A DNA stretch of 64,000 nucleotides, taken from the NCBI GenBank assembly GCA_039111635.1, contig JBCAQO010000012.1:992001-1056000 (forward strand), written 5' to 3'. Positions 1-10,529 of this stretch are shown here, piece after piece. The translations under genes and the position numbers were made by a program. This DNA comes from Heterobasidion occidentale (lineage: Eukaryota > Basidiomycota > Agaricomycetes > Russulales > Bondarzewiaceae). Within the stretch, counting starts at the first letter, position 1, and each line of letters begins with the position of its first letter. The notes beneath the pieces are model-generated. The model saw only the letters and a list, made by a program, of their open reading frames with translations, did not search any database and was not told the DNA's origin.

Positions 1-230
1 TTGTTGTAGCCTGAGTGTGGCTATTCCTGAATAAACCTTTCCTGGGTTCCGGTGTCTTGCGACCTCTATAGCTCCGGGGTTGTTTATTCTTACTTGAGGA
101 GTCGCTGCTGGGGTTGCCGTTAGGTTTACCCTGTTGGCGATTGCTAAAATGTTGTTGACGGATGAGAGAAAGAGCTGTCTCTGCTGGGGATCCAGCTTGA
201 ATAGGGTAGGGATAAAAGAGCTCGTTCAAG
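1..230 (-). mobile_element. 5' internal end of a family-A Ty3 element (gag N-terminal leader)
   Basis: The reverse complement matches the first ~230 bp after the 5' LTR of the element at 37473-46212, so this is the start of a second family-A copy running leftward out of the window. It contains the self-priming site next to the LTR and an open frame matching the Gag N-terminal extension seen at 37500-38260. Where the other copy has a TGA stop (in the segment reading ...DPQQ*Q...), this copy has an Arg codon. No capsid or pol is visible here. Confidence 0.8.
219..228 (-). promoter_or_regulatory. Self-priming primer binding site, family A copy 2
   Basis: On the minus strand the internal sequence begins CT then TGAACGAGCT. 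The ten bases complement AGCTCGTTCA inside the adjacent LTR (671-680), 2 nt from the LTR edge. There is no TGG that would pair with a tRNA CCA end. Confidence 0.65.
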
Positions 231-1063
231 TGTTAGGTCGGAGACCTATCACGTGCACCGATGCACGAAGGGGTCCCTAGGCTAAACCTCCACTGGTTCG
301 TATAGTCGTAGACTCCAATGGATGAAGACGATGGATCGTCTTTGGGCTCTTTCGAGGAACTCGGGTCGCTGTCGGCTTTGTTCTCGAAGAGATTGAGAAG
401 GTGATCTTCGAGGTCTTCTCGATGATGAGGAGGAACCGGATGATCTTCTCCTGTCCAACAGATGACACGAGGGGGTGTCCAACTGAGAACACGGTAGGCA
501 GCTAGCCCGGTATAGAAGCGGATGAGTAGAGGGAGGGGAGGGAAGGGAGACGAGTCCAGTGCTTCGTCAGACCGTGCAAAGAGTTTCTCAGATCTGACAG
601 AGATCACGAAGCGTGGGCTAAGAAGGTAGCCAGACGCCGGGTGCAGTGCAGAGATCGAGTGTATTACAGGTGAACGAGCTGAGCTTCTTAGAAGCTCATC
701 TCGGCTATTTACGTACAGAAGTGTCTAGGGCAGGATCAATCTGGTCCGTGCGCTTCTCAGGTACCGAAGTCAACGATCGAGATCCGTAAGCTAGAATGCC
801 TCATCGACCTGCCATGTAACCAAATATAGTAATCCGAATCACTAATGTCCATCCACATCTTCGATCGATCAAGAACCAGGAACGGGGGTCAGGAACCAAT
901 GTCTGTCCACATCAAGAATCAGGAACCAGAAGTCAGCGTTCATGCGTTTAGCATGTAAATGGTAAGGAGTCATAGGAAGCGGTCCGAGTCTGCAGCAAGT
1001 CCGAAGCACTTGACCAGCCCATCCACTCACGTGCGAAGCACGTGTTAGGACGCGGTCCTAACA
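231..1063 (-). repeat. LTR A (5' LTR of the minus-strand element)
   Basis: This 833-bp LTR is bounded by TGTTAGG...CCTAACA inverted termini and aligns with the copies at 19508-20352, 36721-37472 and 46213-47056. The predicted start-site sequence is kept at 671-680 on the minus strand. The TATA position is damaged: ctatttacg at 705-713, where other copies have ctatatata, so this copy is probably a weak promoter. The LTR abuts integrase coding sequence at 1064, which suggests insertion into element C. The other flank lies outside the window, so the target duplication cannot be checked. Confidence 0.85.
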
Positions 1064-2124
1064 CTGCACCACTCTTCGCGAAGATGTATATGGACACCAT
1101 GCACATGCCGACCGCTGGTGGTTTCAAGTATCTCGTTCAAGGTCGCTGTTCGGTATCGCACTACCCCGAATTCCGAATGCTGCGATGCAAAACAAGCTCA
1201 GCCCTCGCCGACTGGATCTTCGAGGATATCCTGTGCCAATGGGGAACATTGGTAGAGATTGTCTCCGACAACGGACCAGCGTTCGTCAAGGCGCTCGACC
1301 AGTTAGTGAAAAAGTACCACGTTCGGCACATCCGTATTTCGGGCTACAATTCTCGCGCCAACGGCATTGCCGAACGACCTCACTTCGACGTTCGGCAGGC
1401 TCTGTTCAAAGCCGTTGATGGAGATCAGGCCAAGTGGAATCGTGCAGCTCATTTCGTATTCTGGGCTGATCGCATTACTGTTCGGCGCCGAATGGGTTGT
1501 TCGCCATACTTTGCAGCGACCGGAACCCATCCCCTTCTCCCCCTGGACATCGCCGAAGCCACCTACCTCCTGCCACCGCCGACCACAACCCTCAGCACCA
1601 CCGACCTCATCGCCCGACGGGCCATAGCCTTGCAGAAACGCCGATCAGACCTTGCCCACCTTCACAGCTCAGTTGTCGGCGCCCGTGTCCAGGCCGCCAT
1701 CCGATTCGAACAACAGCATTCAGCCACCCTTCGCGACTTCAATTTCCACCGAGGCTCGCTTGTCCTGATGCGCAACACAGCCATAGAAAAGGCGCTCAAT
1801 CGGAAGATGCGTCCACGGTATTTAGGACCTTTGCTAGTAATTTCTAGGAATCGGGGAGGAGCGTATATTCTGGCTGAACTCGACGGATCGGTCTTTGATC
1901 GGCCAGTTGCAGCATTCCGCATTATTCCTTATTTTGCTCGCAGGTCTCTGAAGCTCACCGACCTTGAAGCCCTCCTCGACATCTCGCAGGAACGTCTTCG
2001 GGCCATGGAAGATTCCCGATCGAGCGACGACAACGCCGAGGACGATAGTGCCGATGAAGATACCGACACCAGCTCAGTCCGATCGGCGGAGGACGACGAT
2101 GCGGCTTCGGTGACCTCCGACTAG
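1064..2124 (+). CDS. Ty3 integrase, 5'-truncated (element C)
   Basis: The open frame runs through the LTR edge, but recognisable protein starts at 1064. The retroviral integrase core is clear: Asp in the MYMD segment (1093-1095), Asp in SDNGPAF (1267-1269) and Glu in GIAER (1372-1374), giving exact DD35E spacing. Downstream come a C-terminal region (RYLGPLLV-type, near 1816) and an acidic Ser/Asp tail ending in TAG at 2124. No upstream HHCC, RT or protease is seen because the family-A element interrupts the gene; the rest of pol should lie left of the window. No chromodomain is visible, unlike elements A, B and D, so this is a different Ty3 lineage. The integrase joins element cDNA to target DNA in the nucleus. 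Confidence 0.85.
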
Positions 2125-2159
2125 ATGCCACCCGCCCACCCTTCGCTCTCTTCGGTCGG

Positions 2160-2194
2160 TGACTGGGGACAGTCACGATTTCAGTAGGGAGGAG
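2160..2194 (+). repeat. Upstream copy of the polypurine-tract block (element C)
   Basis: This 35-bp block ends in TAGGGAGGAG and matches 4716-4750 at 33 of 35 positions. The downstream copy sits directly before the LTR and is the normal plus-strand primer position. This upstream copy lies 36 bp after the integrase stop, as a possible central-PPT-like site, and with its partner it brackets the antisense gene. Confidence 0.7.
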
Positions 2195-2614
2195 GATTCA
2201 CGGATATACCCATTCCTTATCTTCGTTTATTCGTCACAGACATGGACTGACGCCCAATCATTTCCACATCTCTTAGCACTTTTACCACCGACCGATCGCC
2301 GACCGAATAGTCGGCACTCATTTTCCCCATCACTCCTGCAAGTACCAAGCCGCATTTAAGACTTCTTCCGATTTGCGCAAAACCATAGGGTTTTATGCCT
2401 GTGATGACATACTGAGGCTTCCCCTAATATTCCAATTTATTTTCTTCATTTCTTCCGAACACTTCGCTTACAAGTACCTTCACACACAGTCATTTCGCCG
2501 ACCGATTTCCCGAATAAACGCTTCTAGGCTTCACCGAACGTCTCATTTAACTCAGGACAGTCTTTTTCTTTTATATGATACAATTTACTATACTACAGAA
2601 CCCTCGAAGCCGTC
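2195..2614. other. 3' flank of the antisense gene inside element C
   Basis: No coding signal was found. On the minus strand this follows the stop codon at 2615 and would be the 3' UTR and terminator region of the antisense gene. It is AT-richer than the coding part. Confidence 0.4.
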
Positions 2615-4285
2615 CTACTCATCGTCCGACACAGACATTCCCGAATCGTCCGCCTCCGACGAGTCCTCGACCAAGACAACGTCGGAGGACGGGGACGGAC
2701 CTGCCCGCACCTCAAGCGACTCGAGCTCAGCCTGCCACATCGCGACCGAGCGTGCCAACGAAGCACGCGTACCCTCAGCCACCGCGATACGGTACCGAAG
2801 CTTAGACGCAATGCCTTGGGCGACGATGGGCGAGAGGCGAGAAGAGTCGGTGGGAGCGGGGAAGGCAGCTGAACGAGCACGTGAAGGGCGGGTAGGAGCG
2901 GGGACGGCCCTAGCAGTGGTAGGAAGCCGCTGGACCGGCTTTCTAGTGCGAGCGGCTGCGCCGAACGATACCGAACGATGAGCTCCCATCTCCAATTCAA
3001 CCAAAAGACGACTTACCTTTCGTTTGAGCGATGCTATCCCCGACTGACCGTACGGGGACAACCACCTCTACCTTACGACGCTTCAAGGGGCGTTCCCTCT
3101 CCTCCACCTTCGGTGCCGACTTCCCCTTTTCCTTCGATTTCCCCTTCCCCTTCCCCTTATCCATCGGCGTCCACCCAGGCTGAAAGCTACACCCCTTCGA
3201 CTCCCTGGCACACTTCGTGCACGATACCAGCCCAGGTCGCTGGTAGCATCGGAACGCCTTGGTCAGAAAGGCGGTCGCACAGCGATGACAAGCGTAGTCG
3301 GCCTAGAAGGAGGGTCAGCAATAGGAAGCGGCGGCAAGAGGGAGGGAACTCACCAAGACATCACCCGGTAATAATTCGGGAGGGTCTTCAAGCAGCTTCC
3401 CGGCACCATTCCGCTCCACAGGGGACCTAGCAGTCGACATTCGGCCCGTTCCAGGGCCGAGAGGAAGGACGACGCGCCCAAGAGGTGGCGTCGGTTGGTG
3501 AGCGAACTCGACGACAACAGCCGCGGCCGACTGTTTGCCCTTCACGTCGGTCGGGGCAGCGGCGGCGACCAAACCCACGCTCATTCGATCCAGAGCATCG
3601 GTTGCAGACGCGAGTGCAGAATCAGCGGCGGACGGGTTGGGCTGGGACAAGTCGGCGGACGGGTCGGGATGGGATGAGGACGCGGCGGCGGAAGGGGAAG
3701 GAGAGCGAAGAAAGAGAGGAAGGGGAAGAACGGACTCTGCCTCCAGCTCGGACAGCTGACGATCACCCTGTTCCGGATCGAGCGACCCGTTGAACATGGC
3801 CTCCACCAAGGCCTCCCGACGCCGCTGACGATCTTCTTCGGCCAACCGACGGGTAGCGGCAGCCCGCATCGCCTCGGCTTCCTCAGCCTCACGTTCGGCG
3901 ACAGCGACCCACGCAGCCTCCTCTGCCAGGGCCTGTTCTTTGGCCACTTGTTGCTGTTTCTGCGCTGCAAAGCGCGCCGCACGCTGCGGCAAGATGCGCG
4001 AACCCCAGGCAAGCCAGTCGTCGGTGGCAACATGATCGAGGCCACTCTCAGCCTCGGCGACCCAGGCCGCGAGCTCGGGCACGTCCTGCCCACGCGCCGA
4101 ACGATCGAAAACAGCCTGCAAGGACGTCAGCAGCCAGCAGAAGGCAAAGGGACGGACCGACTTACCACTCGTTTGGCGAACCCCTGCGCCCAGGCCTCGT
4201 AATCTTCGTACTCGGCGGCGCCATCGGGAAGGGCGAGCATGTACTCCCTGAGCTTGGTCTTGAGGACAGAAAGGATGGAGGACAT
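2615..4285 (-). CDS. Antisense four-exon gene carried by element C, Cys-rich (unknown function)
   Basis: Four exons on the strand opposite the integrase join in frame: 4285-4166, 4115-3354, 3302-3017 and 2955-2615. The introns are 4165-4116, 3353-3303 and 3016-2956 (50, 51 and 61 bp), each GT(A/G)AG...(C/T)AG, with phases 0, 0 and 1. The product is about 502 residues, or 543 if the upstream ATG at 4408 is used. The N-terminal half is Ala/Glu/Arg-rich and probably helical. Exon 3 encodes a cysteine cluster (C-HR-C, then C-TK-C, then C six residues on) that looks like a small zinc-binding module, followed by a Lys/Arg-rich basic stretch. The C-terminus is acidic and Ser/Asp-rich. Introns in antisense orientation would survive retrotransposition of the sense RNA. 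I recognise no named family. The consistent phases argue that it is real. Confidence 0.7.
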
Positions 4286-4408
4286 GTTGGAAGGCAGAGA
4301 GGATCGGACAAGGAGACGAAGCGGCAGGAGAATGGCGATGAGGGACTTAGTCGCTGGAGAATCAACGATCATCAGTTGGGGCACTCTAGGCTTCAGCCAC
4401 TCCCTCAC

Positions 4409-4715
4409 CTAATCAGTTGCCACGCCACAGGACTTTGCCGACTCAGCCCCGGTCTCTCTTGCGCGCCGACCCGGTCCTTTCTACGACATCTCCTTGCCGA
4501 TTATTCACCTGTGCCACATCTCTCCCACGCACCCACTCCTTTCCACGCCACCGCTCATAGCCGATCTTTTTCCCACGAAACTTGCCACACCGCTCCATTT
4601 TCCACGCCACTGCTATTCTTTCCACGGTATCGCTTGTTACCAACTCTTTCCCACATCCACGCCACCACTTTTTCCACACCACTTTTTTCCGCTCCGACTC
4701 ATAGCTGCCGACCAC
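4409..4715. promoter_or_regulatory. Presumed promoter region of the antisense gene
   Basis: A pyrimidine-rich 300-bp stretch with many 'ttccacgcca'-like words lies upstream of the antisense gene's start. No clear TATA box is visible. No coding signal was found on either strand. Confidence 0.3.
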
Positions 4716-4750
4716 TGACTGAGGACAGTCAGGATTTCAGTAGGGAGGAG
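4716..4750 (+). promoter_or_regulatory. Polypurine tract of element C
   Basis: This is a 35-bp duplicate of 2160-2194 ending TAGGGAGGAG, one base before the LTR start. Its position and purine content fit the plus-strand primer of a Ty3 element. Confidence 0.7.
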
Positions 4751-4751
4751 A

Positions 4752-5740
4752 TGATGAGCATGCACCCGCGCTAGGGTCCGATGGAGGTATTCGGGAAGCT
4801 TTGGGGAGATACCGAACAGCGCTAGACAAGTACCGAAGACACCGACTTTTACCGAACACGGTCGGTCCCTACCCGACCGACGACAAGCCACCGAAGGACG
4901 TTCGGCAGCACTTGGGTCAGTTTGCCCACACGTCACATACTTACCATGACCACATAGGAGCGTTACGATAAGTGTCTACGAGATCAGAGCCAGTAGTCCA
5001 TGTCGGCCGATGTGCTCCGTGAGTCGGTCGGTCCTTATCGCTTATCTTCCCGACTTCCACATGGTCGGTCAAACACCATTACTTGGCTACCCTGGTCATA
5101 CGATACCTCTTCTTTATTTTCATTGGTTCTCCAACGCCGGTTCCGTCTACCTACGCTCGGGCGACGGATCCCGAACGTTCGGGATTTCGCCATCGCTGAT
5201 TAACTTTTACCTTGTCACCTTCGGAACCCATATGGACATCTCACCTACCTTCTTATCTTCTCTGATCGCTAAGGCTTGGCGCCCATTCGACATCTACTCT
5301 CATTTCTTGTTTAATATTTTACTTAGGGGCTCTGTTTACTATAAAACCTACATACAACTCTGGAATAAACCAGCTTTCGCACCCCACAGTTCAGAGCTCA
5401 TTCGCACTCGTCTCAACCATTGAAATCGTCTTCATCGACTCCCGAAAACTTGTCATCTTCGTCGTTCGGCCTTGTTCGCGTTCGTACTCGTCTCTTCGCT
5501 CGTACCCCTCGTCCTCCCTCGTATATTGTCAGAGTCCCGTGTGGCTCTTGAAGCACGTAGTTGTCGGTCGCGACACTACCTCCTCGTTACCGACCGAATC
5601 ACCGACACGACCGACCGAACGTTCGGTCGGTGTTCGGTGCAGTCCCGAAACCGTTCGGGCGCTATAATCTCACCCTCCTCGCTGCTTCTCAAGTGCGCCA
5701 TCTATTTCTAAAGTCCTCACTAACGATTCCTTGTGTATCA
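4752..5740 (+). repeat. LTR C (3' LTR of element C)
   Basis: The LTR starts TGATGAGCATGC directly after the polypurine tract. The first ~400 bp recur in reverse at 13514-13925, which fixes the left edge. The right edge is inferred from a terminal ATCA at 5740 and the change to element-B sequence, giving about 989 bp. The sequence is rich in CCGA/TCGG words. Small open frames within it look like chance. Confidence 0.65.
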
Positions 5741-5834
5741 GATACTAGCTCCAGCACCCCTGCATTAGAGGTTGTTTTGGTGTTGTGCTCGGCACTTAGA
5801 GCCACCTCTAGCGTATCAGCGCGGGTTCCGTTTG
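5741..5834 (-). mobile_element. 3' end of element B, truncated, no 3' LTR
   Basis: No polypurine tract or LTR B follows the last element-B reading frame. The sequence switches directly to LTR C, so B has lost its 3' end or was cut by element C. Confidence 0.5.
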
Positions 5835-6374
5835 TCAGGCATTCTCTTTGAGGGTCAAAGAGAGATCTGGGTATAGCTCCGGGTTATTGTACCACTTGCT
5901 GTCTAGTAGAGGGGGCGCGAGTAGAGGGTGGTCAAGGGAGAGTGGGGAGATTCCGCGTGTTGGGCTCTCTAATATAGGCCCTGCTTTGTTTGGTCCTGCT
6001 TGGCCAATCTGCTGGGTTTGAATCTCTTGCCATCGCTGTTCCTCTCTGGATATTTCTGGTTCCAACTCCGCGATAGGTGATCGGCCAAGATCATCTTTGG
6101 TGTCCATGGCATTGGGATCGATAGTTAATCGGCCAAGATTACTGTCGGTGTCCTTCCATAACAATTCACTGGTTGGGGTGGTTCTCCAAGGGGCTTCGTT
6201 CATCGAAGCGCTGCTCGCCGTGCTCGAGTGGGGCGTGGGGTATCCTGTTTCCTGCGGTATCGTAATAGATAGCGCTGGCCGTTCTGCGTGTGTGTTTAGA
6301 CTGTCAATATCCATGCCACCTGGTAGCCGTCCAGGGGTGTCCTTAATTGATAGGTCTCCTATTTCTTCGGCCAT
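5835..6374 (-). CDS. Downstream ORF of element B (179 aa, unknown)
   Basis: An open ATG-to-stop frame lies downstream of pol on the same strand, in the position where Ty3 elements may carry a third ORF. The protein is Pro/Ser/Asp/Glu-rich, with no recognised domain, membrane segment or zinc knuckle. It may be the end of an acidic pol tail separated by frameshifts from 6534-7500. Similar third-ORF positions are occupied in elements A and D2, but I see no sequence match. Confidence 0.4.
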   Translation of the reverse strand: MAEEIGDLSIKDTPGRLPGGMDIDSLNTHAERPALSITIPQETGYPTPHSSTASSASMNEAPWRTTPTSELLWKDTDSNLGRLTIDPNAMDTKDDLGRSPIAELEPEISREEQRWQEIQTQQIGQAGPNKAGPILESPTRGISPLSLDHPLLAPPLLDSKWYNNPELYPDLSLTLKENA

Positions 6375-6533
6375 GTCGAATTTTCATTGCTCATCTTCAG
6401 AGGTTATCTGTATATCTCCGTCAGAGTCGGGGGTACTAGGGGTACGAGGGGGTGTGTCCTCGTCTGAGTCGATGTCTCTTGCCGAGACGCACCAAGCGCC
6501 GCTTCCATATGGTGTGTATGGTGTAGGGGGCGT

Positions 6534-7510
6534 TCATTTCGCGGGTGCGGAGGAAGGGGTGAGTTCCGTTGGTGAGTAGAACATTTCTGATCCTGTCCCT
6601 TCTTCTTCTTCGAGGTTCGTGGAGAGGGGTCCTTTCCTCCATTCTCCATTGACGCTGTCTAGGTCCATAGCATCTTCGTATTCTTCTCCGTCCGGCGAGT
6701 AATCCGAGCCTTCGTCCATGTAGTCTTCATCGGCATTTTGATAAGACGTATCTCCTGGTTCCGGTGTGTAAACCGAGCCTTCTTCTGATCCGTCGTCTTC
6801 GTCGGCATTTTGACGAAGTGAATCTTTCTTCCAAGCGAGTCCCTTGGTCATTTGTCTCTCCAGGTCTTTGACTGCGCGGTATCTCCAATTTGATACTTGT
6901 TCGTCTGCATTCTTCCTGGCCCATGTTGATTTCTGGGATTTCCTTGACTCGTTTTTGACTCCAGGGGAATATGTCGATGTGCGAGAGGAAGAGGAAGGGC
7001 CACCTTCGTTCCTGAGCGCGTTCGCGTTTATTCGTCTGAGTGCTCTTTCCTAGACTCTCTGTGTCATAGGTGAGGTTCTTCCCTTGTCGATGCATAATGA
7101 TCTGTCCACTGGGTAACAATGGTTGGGCTTTCTTGAGTCCCAACCTGATTTCTGCTGGTGTTGCGCCGGTAGCTAGGAGCTGTCTTCCTAGCTTTGTTTT
7201 CCTGAGCTTTCGCCTGTATTCTTCATCCACCATGGATGCTCGTATGTGTGGCGACCGTGGCTCCCGTGGCTAGTAGTTTCTTCCCTATTGGGTGAACGAG
7301 TAACTTGCGCCTTATGGATTCTTCCTGTATAGCGGTTTCTGCTTGTTTAACCGTTAGTCCTGCGCCTAGTAGTTTCTTTCCTGCTGATGTCTGTGTCAGC
7401 TTCCGTCTCGAGTTTCTTCCTGTATTGTGGTCTCCGCTTGTTTGACCGTTAAACCTGCGTCGAGTAGTTTCTTCCCTGCCAAGGTCTTCATTAGCCGAAT
7501 TTGTCTGTCG
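6534..7510 (-). pseudogene. Pol C-terminal repeat tail and acidic region of element B
   Basis: After the chromodomain, four diverged units of about 31 residues follow one another (roughly 7510-7140), each built around a GKKLL-x-(A/T)-G core followed by an amphipathic segment. Two single-base frameshifts, near 7400 and 7250, break the frame. Downstream is an acidic Ser/Asp/Glu-rich stretch (6534-6851). Element A ends its pol with only one such unit (just before 44087). The role is unknown. Confidence 0.6.
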
Positions 7511-7559
7511 CACAGTTCCACTATCTGGTTTCTGTCGAGTGCAAGTTGTAATTCCCGAG

Positions 7560-7780
7560 TAGATGGCCCATGCCTCGGACTGCCAGTGGTATTTCCTGTG
7601 GAAGTCGCTAACTTCCTCCTTTGCGTTCTTGACCGCGTCCGCTGATTCCCATGAGTTGTCGGAATCCGGGTACCCTTTCCATTTGACTAGGTATTGTAGG
7701 GTCTTCCAACGTCCAAAGCGGCGGGATGCTATAATTCTTTCGACCTCAAATTCTTCCTGTCCTTCGATGAGGTCGGTTGA
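7560..7780 (-). pseudogene. Chromodomain of element B
   Basis: The frame contains the chromodomain core (E-V-E-x-I, then YLVKWKGY, then NSWE), placing element B among the chromoviruses. It is in a different frame from the integrase, separated by a frameshift near 7735. Chromodomains of this group bind methylated histone tails and steer integration; here that is an inference from the family. Confidence 0.8.
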
Positions 7781-9043
7781 GGTTTCCTATAGTTTGGACC
7801 GTGAGTGGTGTTCTCCTTGTACATGGTTAACCGCGAGGCATGGAAGACGTTGTGTATCTTCCTCCAATTCTTTGGCAACTCTAGCCGATAGTTAACCGTT
7901 CCTATGGTGTCCAAATCTTGAATGGCCCAAATCTTTTTGGCCTTAACTTCTCCGAGGGGTGATCCGTGTGTATGTTCTTCCCGTCAAGCCATACTTGATC
8001 GCCTTTCTTGAATGGGGGAAGTTCTACCCCAAACTTGTCGTGCTGAGTCTTCATGGATTCTGCTGCAATTTCCAAACTGGCCTTTGCTTCTTGCTGTGCT
8101 TTCTTTAACAGTTCTAAGCGCTTGTCGGCAGTGGGTACATTTGTGTTTCCGACGATTGCAGGGTAAGCTCTTGGTTGGTATCCATGAAGGAGCTCGAATG
8201 GCGAGATCTTTGTCGCCGAGTGCTGGTGTGAGTTGTGGGCATATTCTGCATAGGGAATAAGTTCGGCCCAGTCATCCTGTGTGGAGCTGCAAAATGCCCT
8301 GAGGTATTGCTCCAGTTCCTGGTTCATCCGTTCCGTTGCTCCATCCGTCTGTGGGTGGTAGGCCGTGCTAAGGGATGACTTGATTCCTAATTCTTCTAGT
8401 AGCGCCTGTGCTACTTTAGACGCAAATTGTGTTCCGCGGTCCGAAATTATCTTGTCCGGTAATCCGTACCATCGCCATGTGTGATCTAAGAGTAATTTTG
8501 CCGTTCCGTCGGAATCGATCGTCTTTTTGCAAGGGGTGATGATCGTTGTCTTCGTTAACCGATCCGTGACCACGTGTATTGAGTCGTATCCATTTGACTC
8601 CGGGAGATCTGTAATAAAATCCATTGTGATTGTTCCGAATGGTCGGTCCGGTATCTCCGTAGGCTGTAACGGCACCATTGTCGGTGTGTGTCGTTCTTCG
8701 TTGATTGACATATTGCGCATCCTTCCACGTATTGTTGTACCGTGTTAGACATTCCAGGCCAAGTATAGTCTTGACCGACTGACGCCAGGGTACCTCTAAC
8801 TCCTGGATGTCCCGCTGTTCGGTTGTTGTGATGCCGTTTGATTATGTCCCTTCGTAGTTCTCCGTTTGACGGTACGTAAACCTTTCCGCGATGTAGTACG
8901 AGGCCGTCCTCTTCGTTCCATTCCTGCAAGCCTTTCTTGAGGGATCTTGGTCCGAGTTCATTGACCTGTTTCAGTATTTCCAATAGCCAGGGGTCTTCCC
9001 TGTTTCCTGCTATGATGCGGTCCCTAAGCTCCGTCTCGATCAT
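7729..9043 (-). pseudogene. Integrase of element B, frameshifted
   Basis: The HHCC zinc-binding segment (HH-N..GHPG...CAIC) lies in 9043-8720. The catalytic core (Asp in TMDFITD, Asp in SDRGTQF, Glu in ATERMNQE) lies in 8720-7902 with DD35E spacing. The C-terminal GPY/F-like part (WRKIHNVFHASRL) is in 7914-7729. At least two frameshifts, near 8700 and 7910, separate these parts. All catalytic residues are kept. The order RT-RNaseH-IN-chromodomain is typical of Ty3 chromoviruses. Confidence 0.85.
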
Positions 9044-9229
9044 GGTAACCGCCGTTCTTCCCGTTGCCCTAAGGTGGAAGATCTTCTGTGGATCGAGAGG
9101 TTCTATCAGATCTGTTGCGCCGAGATGGACAGATCTGATGTTCGTTTGCTTCTGTGAAGGGGGTCCGGGAGTTTGGCTGGGTTGTTTTATCGAAAATTTC
9201 CGGCCCGAGGAGGACTTCTCCCGAATTGT

Positions 9230-10521
9230 CTAATTCCACCCCTCTTTATGGTCTGGCCTCCGAGACAGACCGTCTGATTTATTCGTGGTCCCCGCCTTGT
9301 GTGTGAGTTTGTAGTCGAAGCGTGACAAATAAAGCGACCACCGGGCTTGTCGACGATTTAGTTTCTGTGATGTCCTGAACCATTCCAGATTCTTATGATC
9401 GGTCCAGACGTCGACCTGGTGTGTGGCGCCTTCCAAGTAGTGTCTCCATGCTTCGAACGACCGTACTACCGCCAGAAGTTCCTTGTCGTATATCGGGTAG
9501 TTTCGTTCTGCGGGTGCAAGGGATTTCGATATATAGGCACATGGGTGCCACTTGCCGTCCTTGGCCTGTTGCGAGAGTACTGCACCTGTAGCAAAATCAG
9601 AGGCATCGCATTCGATGCGGAATGGCTGTTCCGTATCCGGCATGATTAGTACAGGTGACTCGGTGAATGCCTTCCTAAGCTGTTGGAAGGCCTGCTCGCA
9701 TCCTGGGGTCCATACCCAGGCGTGTTCCTTCTGTGTTAACTCGAATAGCGGTCGTGCTACTTTCGAGTAATCCTTTATAAATCTGCGATAAAAATTGCAG
9801 AATCCAAGGAAGGACTGTACTTCCTTGACGCGAGTGGGCGTCGGCCACTGCGCGATTCCTTCTACCTTGACTGGATCCATTTCCAGGTGTCCATGCGATA
9901 TGACGTACCCCAAGTACGTCAGTTTATTCTTGTGGAAATGGCATTTCGATGGCTGCAGGTAGAGATCGTTGTCCTTCAATATTTGGAGGACCTGCCGTAC
10001 GATTCGGATGTGTTCTTCCATGGTCTTGGTGAATACCAAGATATCGTCCATGTAGATCGCAACCTTCCCCGAGTAGATGAGGTCCTTGAAGAGCGAGTTC
10101 ATCATGGTTTGGAAGGTGGCCGGCGAGTTCGTTAATCCGAAGTACATGACGAGGGGTTCGTACATTCCTAGATTCGTTAGGAATGCCGCCTTGTGAATAT
10201 CCTTCTCAAACATCTTTATGTTGTTGAAACCTGTGTCAACATCCATAAGCGAGAGGTATTCCGCATCCTTGAGTAGGTCTAAAAGTTCCTGGATTATCGG
10301 CAGGGGGTACTTGTTCTTCACGGTTATTCGTTTAACCGTCGATAATCCATGACTGGCCGCAATTTTCCGTTCTTCTTTTTGACGAAAAAGAAGGGTGATG
10401 CGATGTGTGACTTGGATTCCCTGATGAATCCCTTGGCCAGATTTTCCTCTATAAATTTCTTGAGCTCGGCCTGTTCGATAGGACTTAGACTGTAGAGTTT
10501 GGGGCGTAACGAGTGTTCCAT
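9230..10521 (-). pseudogene. Reverse transcriptase and RNase H of element B
   Basis: The RT palm (FFFVKKKNGKLR, DYRRLNE) is in 10521-10324. A one-base deletion then shifts the frame, and the rest (LMDVDTGFNN, then YMDD at 10043-10054, [11 protein letters not shown]) is in 10321-9230. RNase H follows with its first catalytic Asp in ECDASDFATGAV and the segment WTDHKNLEW. The frame ends with a stop at 9230. The protein is about 70 percent alike to element A by eye. Confidence 0.9.
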
Positions 10522-10529
10522 GCCCTCCT

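Noticed and set aside
3485..3793. Arg-rich plus-strand ORFs over the antisense gene
   Set aside because: They are shadows of the Ala/Glu-rich exon 2 on the minus strand.
5010..5423. 137-codon ORF inside LTR C
   Set aside because: It is not kept in the fragment at 13514-13925 and has no recognisable feature.
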